Shown: positions 51,901 through 64,000 of the stretch, one piece after another | How the letters are laid out: every line of letters starts with the position of its first letter | Position numbering within the stretch: the stretch's first letter is position 1 | Assembly: GCF_965638725.1 (NCBI RefSeq) | Contig: NC_134975.1 | Coordinates: 2,244,179 to 2,308,178 of the forward strand | DNA length: 64,000 nucleotides | Reading direction: 5' to 3' | Source: Aptenodytes patagonicus | Taxonomy: Eukaryota > Chordata > Aves > Sphenisciformes > Spheniscidae | Made by a program: the position numbers and the translations under genes | Notes under the pieces: generated by a model | What the model was told of the DNA's origin: nothing | What the model saw: the letters and a program-made list of their open reading frames with translations, nothing else | Database searches by the model: none

Positions 51901-54900
51901 ATATACACATGTATTCACACACACACTCACAAGAGACTACCATTTGCTTCATTTCCCTAGGAAACGAAGATAGGAGCTAAGGTAGGTTGTTCTGATGGTA
52001 GCTGTTAAGTACCACAGACAACAAAATGGTAACAGTGCTCTTAAAAAAGCAGAGCAAAGCCTTGAGATACTTACAGATTGTGGCTGGTGAGCCTTCCTGT
52101 ATCCTGTGAAGGAAAAGTGACCTTGAGTTAATGCATCCGATAAAAGTAAAAGTCAGGCTAGGCTCTATCAGTAAGCCAATGAAAGAGATCACTCCTTCCA
52201 GGCAGCAATTCATCCTGGAGATCTAAGTGATAGATCGGAGAATGGGACACACTGCTTTGTACAGGTGCTTCTATCCAGGATGAATAGTTTGTACCTACCT
52301 GGTCTCCTCCTCCTCAAGGAGTGATCTATACATGGCAATTTCAATATCCAGGGCAAATTTCACGTTCAGGAGCTCCTGATAATCATGAAGAAGGCAAGCG
52401 AGATCATCTTTGGCCTGCTGCAGGGCGTTTTCCAACTCCTGAAGCTTTTGCTGGCCATCTTTGACGGCAGAGCTCCCACGCTGCTCAGCATCTTTAATGG
52501 TTTCTTGGAGGCTGGCATTCTGCAGAGGGCACAAACAGAATGTGTCCATTTCCCTTCTATGGGACTGGGATTTTCAAACCCTTCTGGCAGCCCTTGGAAA
52601 TTAAAAGACCCGCCTCAATGACAGAACTCGGAAGATACATTAGACTGGGTAAATTAACACAAATTGAATCCCAATGAAGACAGCCAAAATCTAAGTCTGC
52701 TTCATTTTGAAGAGAAAACATCATCTCTAGGTTTGCTTCCAAAGGGCAGGCTACGTTATACTGCACTGAGTCCCCATGTAAAAGTGACTTAAATAGTTTA
52801 GTCATGTTGGAAAGTACCAGCTTTACCTTTTTCCTTGCAATTTCAATTTCTGGTTGTAGTCTTTGGATCTGCCTGGTAAGTTCCTGGATTTCCTGATAAC
52901 TGTTCCTCAATTGCTCACGTTGATTTACCCACATGTTCTGAAGGTCCTGGTACTGAAGTGCAGAGAAGAGAACACACATTTTTGGTTTCTTTTCCATTGA
53001 GCAGACAGACTTGACTCCCTATCTTGTTGATGTCTACTCACCCTGCCCCGATACATGGCATCTACTTCAGCTTTGCTTCTCTGAGCAACTGTCTCATACT
53101 CCTGCCTGACTTCTTCAATGATGCTATCCATGTTCAGTTCTCTATGGTTGTCCATGGACAGAATGACATTGGTGTTGCCAACTACTGTTTGCAGCTGGGA
53201 CAGCTCCTGCAAGGAAAACAAGATTTTGGATTTTAACAGTCCATGTGAGTAGTCCAGGTCATGTTATGAGGAAAGAAATGGGACCCTCTGGCCGGTTACC
53301 CACTGGAATTTCCCTACCTGCATCCCCCACGTCCTGTTGTTCCACCACAAGTTTTAATTCTGAAGTGTCTCTTCCAGCCTTCGTGACACACCAGACCCCC
53401 TTTTCACTCACAGATTAAAGAGAACTTTATAAGATCAAAGGCCAAGTGTCATCCACTCTCCACACCAAAAAGTCCTGTTCAGGCAAAATTTCTAGGAGCC
53501 TCCAAAAGATACATGTCCTTCAAGAACTGAGGGTAAGTTTTTAATCTGAGAAGCATACTCACAGCTTCATGTAAGCATCTGAGGAACTCCAGCTCCTGCC
53601 TCAGTATTTCCACCCGAACATCAAACTCCATTTTTCCCATGTAGGCACTGTCCAGTTCCTGTAAAAAAAGCCATAGGCATATTTGTATTTCTTTGATCCA
53701 AATTCTCCACTGAAGTGCAATTCTTGCAAGACTTGGTACATTTCTTTAAAGCCTTCATTCCTTGAGTCAAATAATGGCCCACGAATCTCAGATTTCATTT
53801 GAAAAGCAATTGGAACAAAGGGAAAGATTTTGACTCTTAGAAGAAAAGAATGGCTTGGAAATAAGCAAAATAGCTGTGGCAATAAATGTGTTCCTGGAGA
53901 AAACACAAAATGTAGAAACATAGATTTCATTAATTCTTCTAATAAAAAGTTGTCTAAATTTTCTATTGTCCTATCTAAGCCACCTATAGACATTATTTAA
54001 CCCCTAATAACAATGTCTCACCTAATAACCTAGGTTGTGATTGAGTGAATAGAGAAAGACCAGCACTTTTTAGATATTCATCTTACAAAGGACCGATTCA
54101 GTCTCTAGAGGAAATTACTTCTCTCCAGTCTTGCAGTAAAAAGCTCAGGTTTTCAATGACTTCAGTTAGAGGAGAGTTAGACGATGTTAAGCAAAGACCT
54201 TGCTTTTGAAAACCTCAGCAACCATCCAGTTATTGCTTTATTTCTGAGGCTTTGATTTAGCTCAGTGTCTTGGATTACTTCACCTTTTTAAGCTCCACAA
54301 ATTCCTCTTCTTTAGACGCACGCTTGTTGATCTCGTCCTCGAACCTGTTGCAGCAGAGAAAAGAAACAGGTAGCTCATTGCCTGTCTTACTTTTTCAGTC
54401 AAGTGGGTCAGAAACCAAAGGGGATCATCCAAAAAGGGAATGTGTCAAGTTTTCATTTAACTGCAATTTCTGGCAACTGCAAAGGCAATTGCAAACCCTC
54501 TGCAAAACTGTATGCTAAATTAGCCAACAAAATGTGGTAGATACAGATCAGTTGTGACATCCCAGTAATTCTGAACTAAACTTCCCATTTTTCAGAGCTG
54601 TGGACATATATTATCTTTTGGGTGCAGCTAAGCCAGAAGACATGACGCCTCTTCTCAACTTGACCCCACTGCTCAGCTCTGTCCCTCCCCTCCCCGCTGT
54701 CCAGGTTGACCACAACTCCACAACTGCCAGCAGGAGTAAGGAGTCCTGGGTTACTCATTGCCTGGAGGAAGAAGGGCATGAAGGAGGACAGGAGGAGAGA
54801 AGAGTGGGATAGATCTACAGGGCCTTTGATTTTCCTCTTACTGTTCTGGGTTCTACCCTCACCAATCTGCTTTAGTCTTCCAGCGTCAAAGCCAAGTCCC

Positions 54901-57212
54901 ATAACGAACCTACTGCAGAGTAGTGCTATAATGGCTACAAAACTCTTGGAGCTAAGCTATGCCATCCCAGGGCATGATTAACATTGCCTTGGAAAATTCC
55001 AGTATGCTTTCTCCCAGACTTGTGATTATTCACCTCTTTTTATAATCTTCAACGAGCTGAAGCATATTATATGCTTCCGGATCCAGCTGCTCCTTCTGGT
55101 TCTGGAGCGTTTCTAGCTGCCTCTGCAGGTTGCTGATGTAAGATTGGAAGAAAGAGGCGATATTTCTGCTCTCTTCTGGTCGGGTACTTTGCTGCTGCAG
55201 AAGTTCCCATTTGGCCATCAGAGCCTGGTTCTGCCGCTCGAGACATTGAACCTGAAAGGCAAAGCAGAAGAGCATCTCAGCCACTGGAAAGCCCCGGGAG
55301 AAACACCATCAGCGTTAGTCCCTATAGCAAAACAAATCCTAATTAATATTTCCAACGCAGTAACACCTAGAGGTTTCGTCAGGTGGGACCAACTGTAGTA
55401 ACACTGGGACCAACGCACGAGACAGCTTAGCCTAAAAGGGGGGACACCTCTTTTTTCCCAATCTGTTGCGTAAGGGTATGATTTTATTCCTGCTTCTCAA
55501 AGCTGATTCTGAAATCTTTGCTGGCTTTTCATCTCTTAAATGTACAATATTTAGGGGGATGATAGGGGTGGAGGGAGACTTCAGCTGTTTCTGAAGTACC
55601 TTAGACACCCAAATACATGAGAAGAGTTAGCCCCCTCTCAGAAGACCACACGTGACCACTCTCTTCCTAGGTACACCTTGCCTTAGAGAAGAAGGTCAGA
55701 AAGACCTATAACATGCAGAGCTGGTATTTTTGGAAACCAGAGGGATAGAATCTCTTCAGCTGGGACACTAAACAGGTTATAACCTGGAAGCTGACATCCA
55801 GAAGGTTTAAAAAAAAAAAAAAAAAGTCAAAAGCACTCCTATTTTTCAGGACTAAGCATGCTTAAAACTTCTGGGTGTAACCAACACCTTTTCTGTAGCG
55901 TAATACAAGAAACTCTTAAGTCTTCACATGTAACAAATAATACAAGCTTCCACCCTATGCAGAGACACATGTCACCACCCAAACAAAGGCATGTGTCAGG
56001 TCCACCTCAGTAGAAGTGTTTTTGTGGCTGTTTTGTTCCCCTGTCTGTGAGTAGAAACAAAAGAGAAGGCAAGACTGCAGACAGAGGTGAAAGTATTGTA
56101 GGGTAAACTAAGAAAGAGATAAAGAAGAAAGATGTGGGGGACACTGGCCACCTGAAAGAGGCTAGGACCTCCAAGAAAAGAAGTAATTTGTTTTGTAATT
56201 CAGAGAAATGCAGCATTTTGCTTTGCTTGAGAAAGAAAAACAGAACACATCAAGGATGTCCAAGTCCATCACCCATTTTTCCTGCTAGCATCAACAATTC
56301 CCAGGCACCAGAATATTGTTAGCCATGCAGAAACCCTTTTCCTCAAAAGAAAAGTGTGTTAATGTGTCGGTGACATCCCAGTAGTTTGTTATTGTCCTGC
56401 CACAAAAGACTTATCCCAAGGCTAAATGTAAGTGATTCATGCAGCGGCGTTTATAGCAAGCTATTAAGAACTTCACCCCAGCACAAGGGAATCTAGCCAA
56501 CGCTGTGATTTTGGGGGGGAGTAGATGCAATGTAAAGGTCTCCCTGTGACTCACAGAGGCAGAGCAGCACCCCTTACATTTCCCCCTGCCCAGATAACAA
56601 GTCAAAAAGAGAACAGGGACTCACCTTATCAATGAATGATGCAAATTTGTTGTTGAGAGCCTTAATCTGCTCTTTCTCATCTGACCGCACTCTCTGGAAC
56701 TCGGGATCAACTTGTACTTGTATTGGCCTCAGCAAGTTGGTATTGACATGGACCTCCTCGATGCCTCTGCTAACACCAGCCTGCCCAAAACGCTGTCCAG
56801 CCCCTTGTTCACCAAAGGCACTTCTACCAAGGCCTCCTCCAAGCACCTCCCTGCCTGAACTTCTTCCACACGTGCTACCGAGCCCTGCTTCACCACCTTG
56901 AAAAGCTCCCACAAAATAGCCTCTTCTACCAAAGCCCCTATCAAGATGTCTCCTACCACCAAATCCCAGGCACCTCCCATATCCTCTTCCTTCTCCTCCG
57001 TAGCATCCACCAGCAGAAACATTCCTAAACCCACCAAGGTTGTGGAGACTCCTGCTGCCATAACCATACTCATAACCACTGTATCTTTCTTCTCCTCTAT
57101 TGTCTTCACAATGGCTTACAGTAGATGAACTTCTCCCACCACCCAGCGTGCCACAGTGAGCAGAAGAAGAACTGAAATTCCCATCCCCAAATCTGGAGAA
57201 ACGTTGGCTCAT
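39944..57212 (-). CDS. Giant type II keratin with a 3.8-kilo-residue Gly/Ser/Cys repeat tail (gene D)
   Basis: Nine exons on minus: 56625-57212, 55034-55251, 54284-54344, 53563-53658, 53042-53206, 52827-52952, 52299-52519, 52075-52103 and 39944-51438. They total 12,999 bp, about 4,332 residues, with all phases closing. The head (1 to about 177) starts [17 protein letters not shown]. The rod runs from [19 protein letters not shown] to [15 protein letters not shown] near residue 492, with ELSQLQ and NVILSMDN typical of epidermal K1/K78-type keratins. The last exon has a good acceptor (TTTCTTGCAG) and enters in frame as [19 protein letters not shown]. It then stays open for 11.5 kb of Gly/Ser repeats with Cys, Arg-Arg, His and Tyr, and ends GGWSF. 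Mouse K78 is a remembered precedent for a much enlarged Gly-rich tail, and exon 7 opens NASL as K78 does, so a K78-like identity is possible. The tail has almost no Gln or Lys, which argues for disulfide rather than transglutaminase linkage. Misassembly of the repeat length is the main caveat. Confidence 0.85.
40189..40264 (-). repeat. Border module, C-terminal end of the array
   Basis: Encodes the unit with [20 protein letters not shown]. It differs at only 4 of 76 bases from 51103-51178 at the other end of the array, and this unit does not occur inside the array. Confidence 0.85.
45170..47729 (-). repeat. Internal duplication, C-terminal-side copy
   Basis: About 2.56 kb that matches 47816-50375 at a constant offset of 2,646 bp (882 codons) at all points I compared. 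It includes rare variants such as GRG, GGPICGG and GEMSSG in the same order. It is in frame and about 12 SSCGRRG units long. Ends are estimated from where the two copies begin to differ. Confidence 0.85.
47816..50375 (-). repeat. Internal duplication, N-terminal-side copy
   Basis: Partner of 45170-47729. Identity breaks at the right end near 50376 (GCCGCAG against ACCACAG). At the left end it breaks near 47816, where a short-variant unit with TGACATGATC differs from the aligned position in the other copy. Confidence 0.85.
51103..51178 (-). repeat. Border module, N-terminal end of the array
   Basis: Encodes the unit with [20 protein letters not shown] and is the partner of 40189-40264. A third, shorter relative ([17 protein letters not shown]) lies just upstream in the protein near 51.25-51.30 kb. 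Confidence 0.8.
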
Positions 57213-57330
57213 AGCGTCGCTTTCAGAGCGTTAAGAGAAGACGAGAGAGCAGGTGGGGAAGGGTGTAAAACAGGAGGAGAAATGAGAATGAAGGATCCTC
57301 AGCTCCTCTGGTGGGGGTGACGAAAGTTCT

Positions 57331-57574
57331 CCTTTATACATTCTGGAGGAGTTCATCTCCATTCCATGGGGTAATTAGCAGGTCTGTTAATGTTGTTATC
57401 AGGTTTGGTTCATCAGGCAGCAATTAATGGCTGCCTGAAGAGAGGTCAGAGTAAACACCACGCACCAGTGGAGGAATTGTGAAATTCCCCAAATCCTGCT
57501 TGACTCATGAGCTTTGCTCAGACGAGATTTCTTTATCTCATTAGCCTGCCCTCCATCATTAATTACAGTTCACA
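57331..57574 (-). promoter_or_regulatory. Promoter of giant keratin gene D
   Basis: TATAAAGG on minus at 57331-57338, about 119 bp before the ATG. The shared block is at 57401-57430 (plus reading AGGTTTGGTTCATCAGGCAG then CAATTAATGG), with GAACCAAA on minus, one mismatch from the CK-8-mer. The second shared block is at about 57558-57574 (ATTAATTACAGTTCACA). It is the most diverged of the four promoters, as the coding region is. Confidence 0.65.
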
Positions 57575-60500
57575 CAGCTATCCGTGCAGATTACCATGGT
57601 TTGTTCTCTCTCAAATTTCCCCACCTCTTTTGGCGTTTCATTTCATGAGGCAGAAGGCCTTGATGTTGTCCTCATATTGACTTGGGGGTGGCTCACCTTG
57701 CTTCACTGCATCACCAGGAGTACCTACTACAGACAGCAAAGACTACAGCTCCCTTAACTTCCCATTCTCTCTTTTCTCTCATTCCCAGTATATCCACCCA
57801 TCAGTTAGTATTGCTTCTGCAGGGAGAGGGAAGGTGTTGCGATCTGGTCTTCTTGCTAATGGCATAAAAAAAAAAAATCTGCCTTTGGTTCATAAAGCTG
57901 AAATGGTGTCTATAAAACAGGAAAAAATGGAACCTCTGTAGCAATTTTAGCTTTAAATGAATGGATACAGAGTTTTAAATGGAAAAGAGAAAGCTCTGAG
58001 ATAAACTTTAATCAATTAAACCAATCTTTTAACTATTAAAGATTAAGATGAGGTCACCTTAGGGAACAGATGGCCCATCACTTCCACAGACTAGGACTCT
58101 TGGCCTTTCTGCTATGGTTGCTGCTGCTCTTCCATGTGGGAATAGTTAGATCATGAACTAAAACTGCCTGTTTGTGGGGTGGCTTTTTTTTTTTTTCCTT
58201 AAAGGCTGTGCTACTGGATAGCTGAAATATCAAATATAGAGCTGGGCTCCAAGCTTTTCTAACCAGATTCTCCCACTGAGCATCTGCCTGATCCATCCCT
58301 CTTTCCTCTTCTCACCCCTGTGCAAGACTCCACCTTTCCAGTCTGAGCACACTCCAGTGCAAGACTCAACGGCCATGGGCTCATCAAAAAGCATTTGGGA
58401 GCCAAGTCCTGATGCTGACAATGCCTCTGAGAGTCTTCAGCCTTGACTAATATCTCAAGAAGACAACTGAGATCTGGCACACTGTCTCCAAAAGCATTGG
58501 TGGAACAACTTCCACATGGCAAGCACCTTCCCTTTGTCCCCTACACAACATTAGGAGGAGCTGGGCTTCACCTGAATGGGATGCTCTTCCTTCCAAAGGT
58601 GCTGGATAAAGCCACACTGTGAACCCTTCAGTTACATAGAGGTTACGTGGTCAGGGCTTGTAATCCTTGCTCTGGCTCTATTTGGAAAGTGCCTTGTAAA
58701 TCCCCTAAATGAAAGGTTTGTAGGGAGAGGTTGTTAGACCAGCTGTTATTAGACCAGCTGAAATATCTTGAGGTGGACAAGATTTTGGATGCTTAGTGAC
58801 CAGATGAAGGGCTTTTCCCAGAAGTAGACACAGGTTTTCCAGACAACCAGATGAGAAGTACTGCTTTTCCCTATCAAACTTGGTCTCTTCTAGCCTTACA
58901 CCGGGAATGGCCAACTGGTAGCCCAGACCTTCCATTTGTGTTACTTTTTGTAATTAAACTTTACTAGTTATCTCTGTTTTAGTGAGAATTTCAACCAAAT
59001 TTCCCACTGAATTCCCCCTTTTTTATGCCTATATAAAAATGACTTGGATTGAGAATTCTGTGTCCTGCTGGAAAGAATAATTATGGTGAAAGAAAAAAAT
59101 GTGTAATGACCATGATGTTAAAAATCTAGCAACAGACCCATTTCAACGCATCTGGGTAAGGTTTGCCAAAGTATTAGGATATTACACAAAAATCTTTCTT
59201 CTTCTGTTTTAGTTGGGCTCAGTAGTTTCTAGATGCCGGTGCATCTCAAGAGAACCAAGGTAAATTGTCCTCCTTCACTCCCATATTTCGGTCAAGCTGA
59301 AAGATGCTTTCAGAACTGTATCTGCTCCCTGCAAACTCCTGTGTGACCTTGGAGCCATTATTAGGCTCAGGTAAAGATTAGGAGGACAATATATGACTTC
59401 ATGTCAGGAGGAGGTGAGACTCAGTGGACATGACCCATGATTTTCCTTGCGAAGTCTGAGCTAAAACATCCCTTTTGCTTGCCTTAACAAGTCCTCAGCA
59501 ACATGCACAAGAGTTTCTAAAGGGTTGCTGTTGTTCACCTGTCTGTTGAGTTTGTCAATGACTACTTTGGGTGCAATTCATCTTCATCCCTCCTCTTTCC
59601 ATTTTGAGAGTGGCTTATTCCAATGCGCACTGCATCAGGCAATACTTTAGATTATCCACATGGACCTTGGAAGGAAGTGTTATGACCTAGGGGAGGGAGC
59701 ACCCACAGACCAAACAAGCCAGCTCCATGTGGAACAGTTGTTAGATAGACGTCTATCCAAAATCATTGCCGTAAATACATACGTCAGCTCGCTGTGTGAA
59801 GCAAACCAGGTGGCAATTCATACAGAACCACCGCATTGGTCTCTGAGGCAGCCATGTCCTGCTTGAGAAGGCCTCCTGCAAACCCTGCATGAGAAGAGCA
59901 GCCATCCTACCCCACGTGCCACATAATCCAGAGCACGGTGTGTAGGCTGCTGTTGTGATCGTTGCTGGCACCAGGTCAGCCTTGGCACAACAGGCCAAGC
60001 CACACCTGAACCTGTTGAGCTGGCTCCAGAAACAGCGATGCATCCAGAGAGATGTTCACCCATCCTGCGGATGAAGGGGGAGCTTCCTGTGATACCTCCC
60101 TCTTCCCTGCAATGAGTTGGCATTGCTCTCGGATGTGCCTGGGTAGCTTCTGCTCTGATCCTTTCAAAGAAACAGCAAAACAGTTCCCAACATGCACGGA
60201 CCAAAAGGACCACGGGTTCAACCAACATCCTTACCACAGAGATGGGTTATCACAGAATCTACCAGGGAGTGGAAGTCTTCAGGGGCTATTCAAATAGCCA
60301 CATGGTCGACCTGGCTTTTTGTTGCTGGGGATTTTTAAGATAAATTTAAACTGCATCCCAAAAGTTATTCATGTAAAATTGGCTGCCTGGGCTTCTCGTA
60401 TAGCTGTTGGAGCGAGCACAGGACATCCACGTGCTATTCCTCCCATCCAGAGCAATCCGTGAAGCAGGTGATGATGTTCCTCCCATCTGGAGAAGCCTCT

Positions 60501-60918
60501 GAGACAGGTGACATGAGCCTGCCTTTCTGGATGGTCTCATTTCCCTCTATGGACCACAAGGGAACCTGGGGAGCTCGCTCAACTCCTGACTTTCAGGTGG
60601 TGAAAGCAACGCGAGTTGAGCCGTCCTCCATCAGACCCATGTCACAGAGACTGTGCCAAGGATTAACATTTTCAAACCATAAAGACAATTCACGACCAGA
60701 CCCCAGCTTAACTAATTGAGCACAACTGATGCAGGAACCTGCCAGCCTCCACAACCCACATCCGTCTCTGTCCAGCTCCAGTCAACCCAAATAGTAAATG
60801 GGAATAATAAATTCTAGTACCTAGGCTAACGCTCAAGGAAATGCCTCTACGTTCTTGCAGGACCGTTTTAATCAAAACGGCTTTTTAATTAAAGCCTAAA
60901 TGACTAAAATCCTGCAGA
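57575..60918. other. Intergenic spacer upstream of gene D, no gene recognised
   Basis: No gene, RNA or further keratin remnant was seen. Overlapping short ORFs at 59.7-60.2 kb show no recognisable domain. Confidence 0.5.
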
Positions 60919-61627
60919 TCATAGAATCATAGAATCATTGAGGTTGGAAAAGACCTCTAAGATCATCGAGTCCAACCATCGACCCAACACCACCACCCAC
61001 TAAACCATGTCCCTAAGTGCCTCATCTACACGTCTTTTAAATACCTCCAGGGATGGGGACTCCACCACTTCCCTGGGCAGCCTCTTCCAATGTTTCACCA
61101 CTCTTTCAGTAAAGACATTTTTCCTCACATCCAATCTAAACCTCCCCTGACACAACTTGAGGCCGTTTCCCCTCGTCCTGTCACTAGTTACTTGGGAGAA
61201 GAGACCGACCCCCCCCTCGCTACAACCTCCTTTCAGGGAGTTGTAGAGAGCGATGAGGTCTCCCCTCAGCCTCCTCTTCTCCAGGCTAAACAACCCCAGT
61301 TCCCTCAGCCGCTCCTCATCAGACTTGTTCTCCAGACCCCTCACCAGCCTCGTTGCCCTTCTCTGGACACGCTCCAGCACCTCGACGTCCTTCTTGGAGT
61401 GAGGGGCCCAAAACTGAACACAGTATTCGAGGTGCGGCCTCACCAGTGCCGAGTACAGGGGCACCATCACTTCCCTGCTCCTGCTGGCCACACCATTTCT
61501 GATACAAGCCAGGATGCCCTTGGCCTTCTTGGCCGCCTGGGCACACTGCCGGCTCATGTTCAGCCGGCTGTCGACCAACACCCCCAGGTCCTTTTCCTCC
61601 AGGCAGCTTTCCAGCCACTCTTCCCCA
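60919..61627 (-). mobile_element. CR1 LINE, 3' part with open ORF2 end
   Basis: A 5'-truncated CR1 in minus orientation. The 3' terminus (60919-60937) is the ATTCTATGATTCTATGAT repeat preceded by GGTCTTTTCCAACCT. From about 61627 to 61000 an open frame encodes the C-terminal end of the CR1 reverse-transcriptase protein. It has [24 protein letters not shown], here given as consecutive parts [10 protein letters not shown] and [10 protein letters not shown]. It continues with [45 protein letters not shown] and [19 protein letters not shown], ending RDMV. The unbroken frame indicates a comparatively young copy. It lies 3.6 kb upstream of gene D's promoter. Confidence 0.95.
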
Positions 61628-64000
61628 AGATGTCTCAGAAGAAAGATCTAGCTACTTTTCATCACTGCCAGACATAAACTAGTGATTGTTACAAGCCACA
61701 CTGGCAGAGCAGAGGGTAGATAAATAAGCATAGTAATGTACTTATTCCTATTAAATAACTACTGCAGACCAGTACAGTGGACACACAGCAGTGTGGTAGA
61801 GTAGTACGTTAATAAATACAGTACTTAGATTTAATAGCTGTCCAGAAAAAGTAGAGAGACATGCACACAGGATTGAAATAGATCTTGATCACTAGTTGCC
61901 TAAATACCTGCATAAGTAGGGCCCTAAGTCACTTCGAAAATGGGGCTGAGATCACATAGACACAGTAATAAAAATGCCTTTCATTCCACAGACTTTCATT
62001 TTCTCCCATCTTCCATCACAGGGACTAACAATAACCTTTTTCTGTGGCCAGCGAAGGCAGTAAGAGATTCTGAGGAGAGAACAAAAGGAGGAGAAGTGTC
62101 AAAAACCTTGTCATGGCAGAAAAGAAGTGAAATGCTGGTATTCTACCTAAGGTTTATGCTGCTTTAATTTTGAGGTTCCCCAGCTTGGAGAGCACCTTGC
62201 CTGCAAGAACGTATTGTACTAATTATACAGGCACTTCAAGGTGGGAGCAGGAATATGATCCCACACACGTGATCTATGGCACGCAGAGATCAGATGGAGT
62301 TTCCCTCACCCAGACCTACACCTGGGTGAACTGAAAGTTGCTGTGAGACCACAGAAAAAGCGCCCTATATCAGGGCATGTTCAGAATTACATGAGTTGTC
62401 AACCCTTCATAGTAAAACAGTGAAGCTTCCTGACGAGGGAACTATAATTAGAGGAGGTCTGGGAAGCCCCTAAGATGGGAGGGCTTTGTCCCGCACAGAC
62501 TGATATAAGTGGGTACTGAGTTCAACCAGTTGGGGATGGTTTTTGGGGGAAAATGTTCTTTTGTCTTTGGTAAACAGAAGCATTTTGTGGAAAGGCTGTG
62601 GTCGAATTGCACAGAACCAGGGTGGAGGCTAAGACCGAAGGTGAGGGGGCAGAGCTGGCCACTCCAAACAACGTGAGCTCAATGGATAGATAAGGAGGAA
62701 CTTGGCACAGTCCCTGTCACTGGCTTCTCCATCAGGAGCGGCTCCGTAATACGGACATATGGAAGCGACCAGTGGACCATGGCATTTCAGATGGTAAGAA
62801 GCAACAGTGCATCTCTGCTTGCAAGCAAGTGATTTCTTTTTGAGTGGAGGAAGGACAACAAGTAGCACAAGGTGGAGACCAAGAGGTCGGGGCAGCACAG
62901 ACCAACCTGTAAGAGGTTGGAACCAAGTGCTCAGTTCATAAGTACAATGACAGCAAGGCAAGCTAAGGAGACACGGTGTGGGAAATGGTGGAAAGCCTAC
63001 GAGGAGCGAGGAGAGCTGCCCCTGGAGCTACAAACCTCTCTCCTTGACTGTGCAGGGAGCCTGCGTGACGGCTTTAGATTAGACCTTTGACTTTGAGAAA
63101 GCCAGACGCAGGCAGGATGAATTCTACCTGGTGTGGGGTAGGTCCCCTACTTCTAGGGACAGTCTTGCCTCCTTGAGACACTTTGAATGGGGAGAGTGGT
63201 GGGCTGTGGTAAGGCTTGATTTTAGTCTCAGGTCTGGACCAGCAACTATTCTTCTAATACAAAACAAGGTATTACTTTACCTTACAATCCCGTTAACAAG
63301 TGACTAATGGCTATTTTAATAAATGGCTAATTATTCTGGGTTAACAGGAAGGTAAACAAGTTAATAACTTGCTTGTAACCACCTAGAATATTAAATTATC
63401 TACTCAGAAAATACTAATCATAATTATGATATCTGTTAATCTCTTATTTCCCCTACAAGAATGTGAAAGTATCAATTTAATATAATGTGTGAAAATAGTG
63501 ACGTAATTTTTCTATTGTTGTTATTAACAACTGCAGTGAGTGGATGAAGTAGAAGCTTATTACTTTTTTTACTTTATTGGCTAACCTAATGCAAAATATT
63601 ATGCTCTTTGATCCCCGAGATCTCTTAAAGGCTGAGCAAGTCCTGGTTCCTCCACACACAGCAAACTTGCAGCTGATGCCCTCGAGCTGGGGCGTGTGGT
63701 GCTGGAGCAAGGCAGAGATTAAATCTCCAAAGGGTTTCAGGAGGAGGAGAGATACAGCCTGCAGAGAGAAAGAAAAAAAAAAAAAAAGAAAAATGAGGAT
63801 GAAGAGGAAACTAAGTTGAACTCTAGGTTAAATGCACCAGCTGTCATGAGAAAACATGACTTTTTTCTATGTGCAGCTGCTTCCCGGCAGAAAAATAGTC
63901 AATGTACATGGCATCCGTGATATAAATAGAGGAAAAACATTAGGGCAGCTTCTGGATCAAGATCCACAGTGAGAATAAGTAAAGGGAACTTCGGTAATTG
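61628..64000. other. Right-hand flank, no gene recognised
   Basis: AT-rich non-coding DNA. There is no keratin exon, RNA gene or clear mobile element, only short A-rich tracts (for example near 63770-63786). The next cluster member, if any, lies beyond the window. Confidence 0.5.

Noticed and set aside
61090-61677. Plus-strand ORF of 195 codons
   Set aside because: Antisense to the CR1 ORF2 end.

Overview
The window looks like nuclear DNA of a bird. It holds spliced vertebrate genes with GT/AG introns and two CR1 LINE tails that end in the avian ATTCTATGAT-type repeat. All recognisable genes are type II (basic) alpha-keratins on the minus strand, so this is part of a type II keratin cluster. 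No exact gene symbols are assigned. The naming by clade rests on my memory of keratin families, not on a search.

Layout, in plus coordinates (transcription runs right to left). (1) 109-3291: 5' part of a Cys-rich type II keratin (gene A, exons 1-3), cut by the window edge. (2) About 9975-13430: a strongly decayed keratin relic that no ORF reveals, with remnants of exons 7, 5, 4, 2 and 1 in the right order. (3) 17700-23185: a complete nine-exon Cys-rich type II keratin of 616 residues (gene B). (4) 28931-33681: a keratin with all nine exons and intact splice sites but a head frameshift and two TGA stops at former Arg codons (gene C, pseudogene). (5) 39944-57212: a complete nine-exon type II keratin (gene D) whose last exon is 11,495 bp and fully open. 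It predicts a protein of about 4,332 residues with a 3.8-kilo-residue Gly/Ser/Cys tail. The spacers hold nothing I can support as a gene, apart from CR1 fragments and weak old repeats.

The canonical type II exon sizes (61, 96, 165, 126 and 221 bp for exons 3-7) recur in every gene, which fixes the gene models. Each gene has a TATA box 90-120 bp before the ATG. Each also has the same two upstream motifs: one around GCCTGGCAGCAA, next to a CK-8-mer-like AACCAAA, and one around TAATTATAGTTTAGCAAA. Promoters of A, the relic, B and C lie about 10 kb apart, which suggests tandem duplication.

The most unusual element is the gene D tail. It is a coding minisatellite of alternating modules of about 28 and 27 residues with periodic Cys, Arg-Arg, His and Tyr. 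Inside it is a recent in-frame duplication of about 2.56 kb (offset 2,646 bp), and homologous border modules lie at both ends. I infer a giant keratin for cornified tissue. Long-read and transcript data would have to confirm its length.
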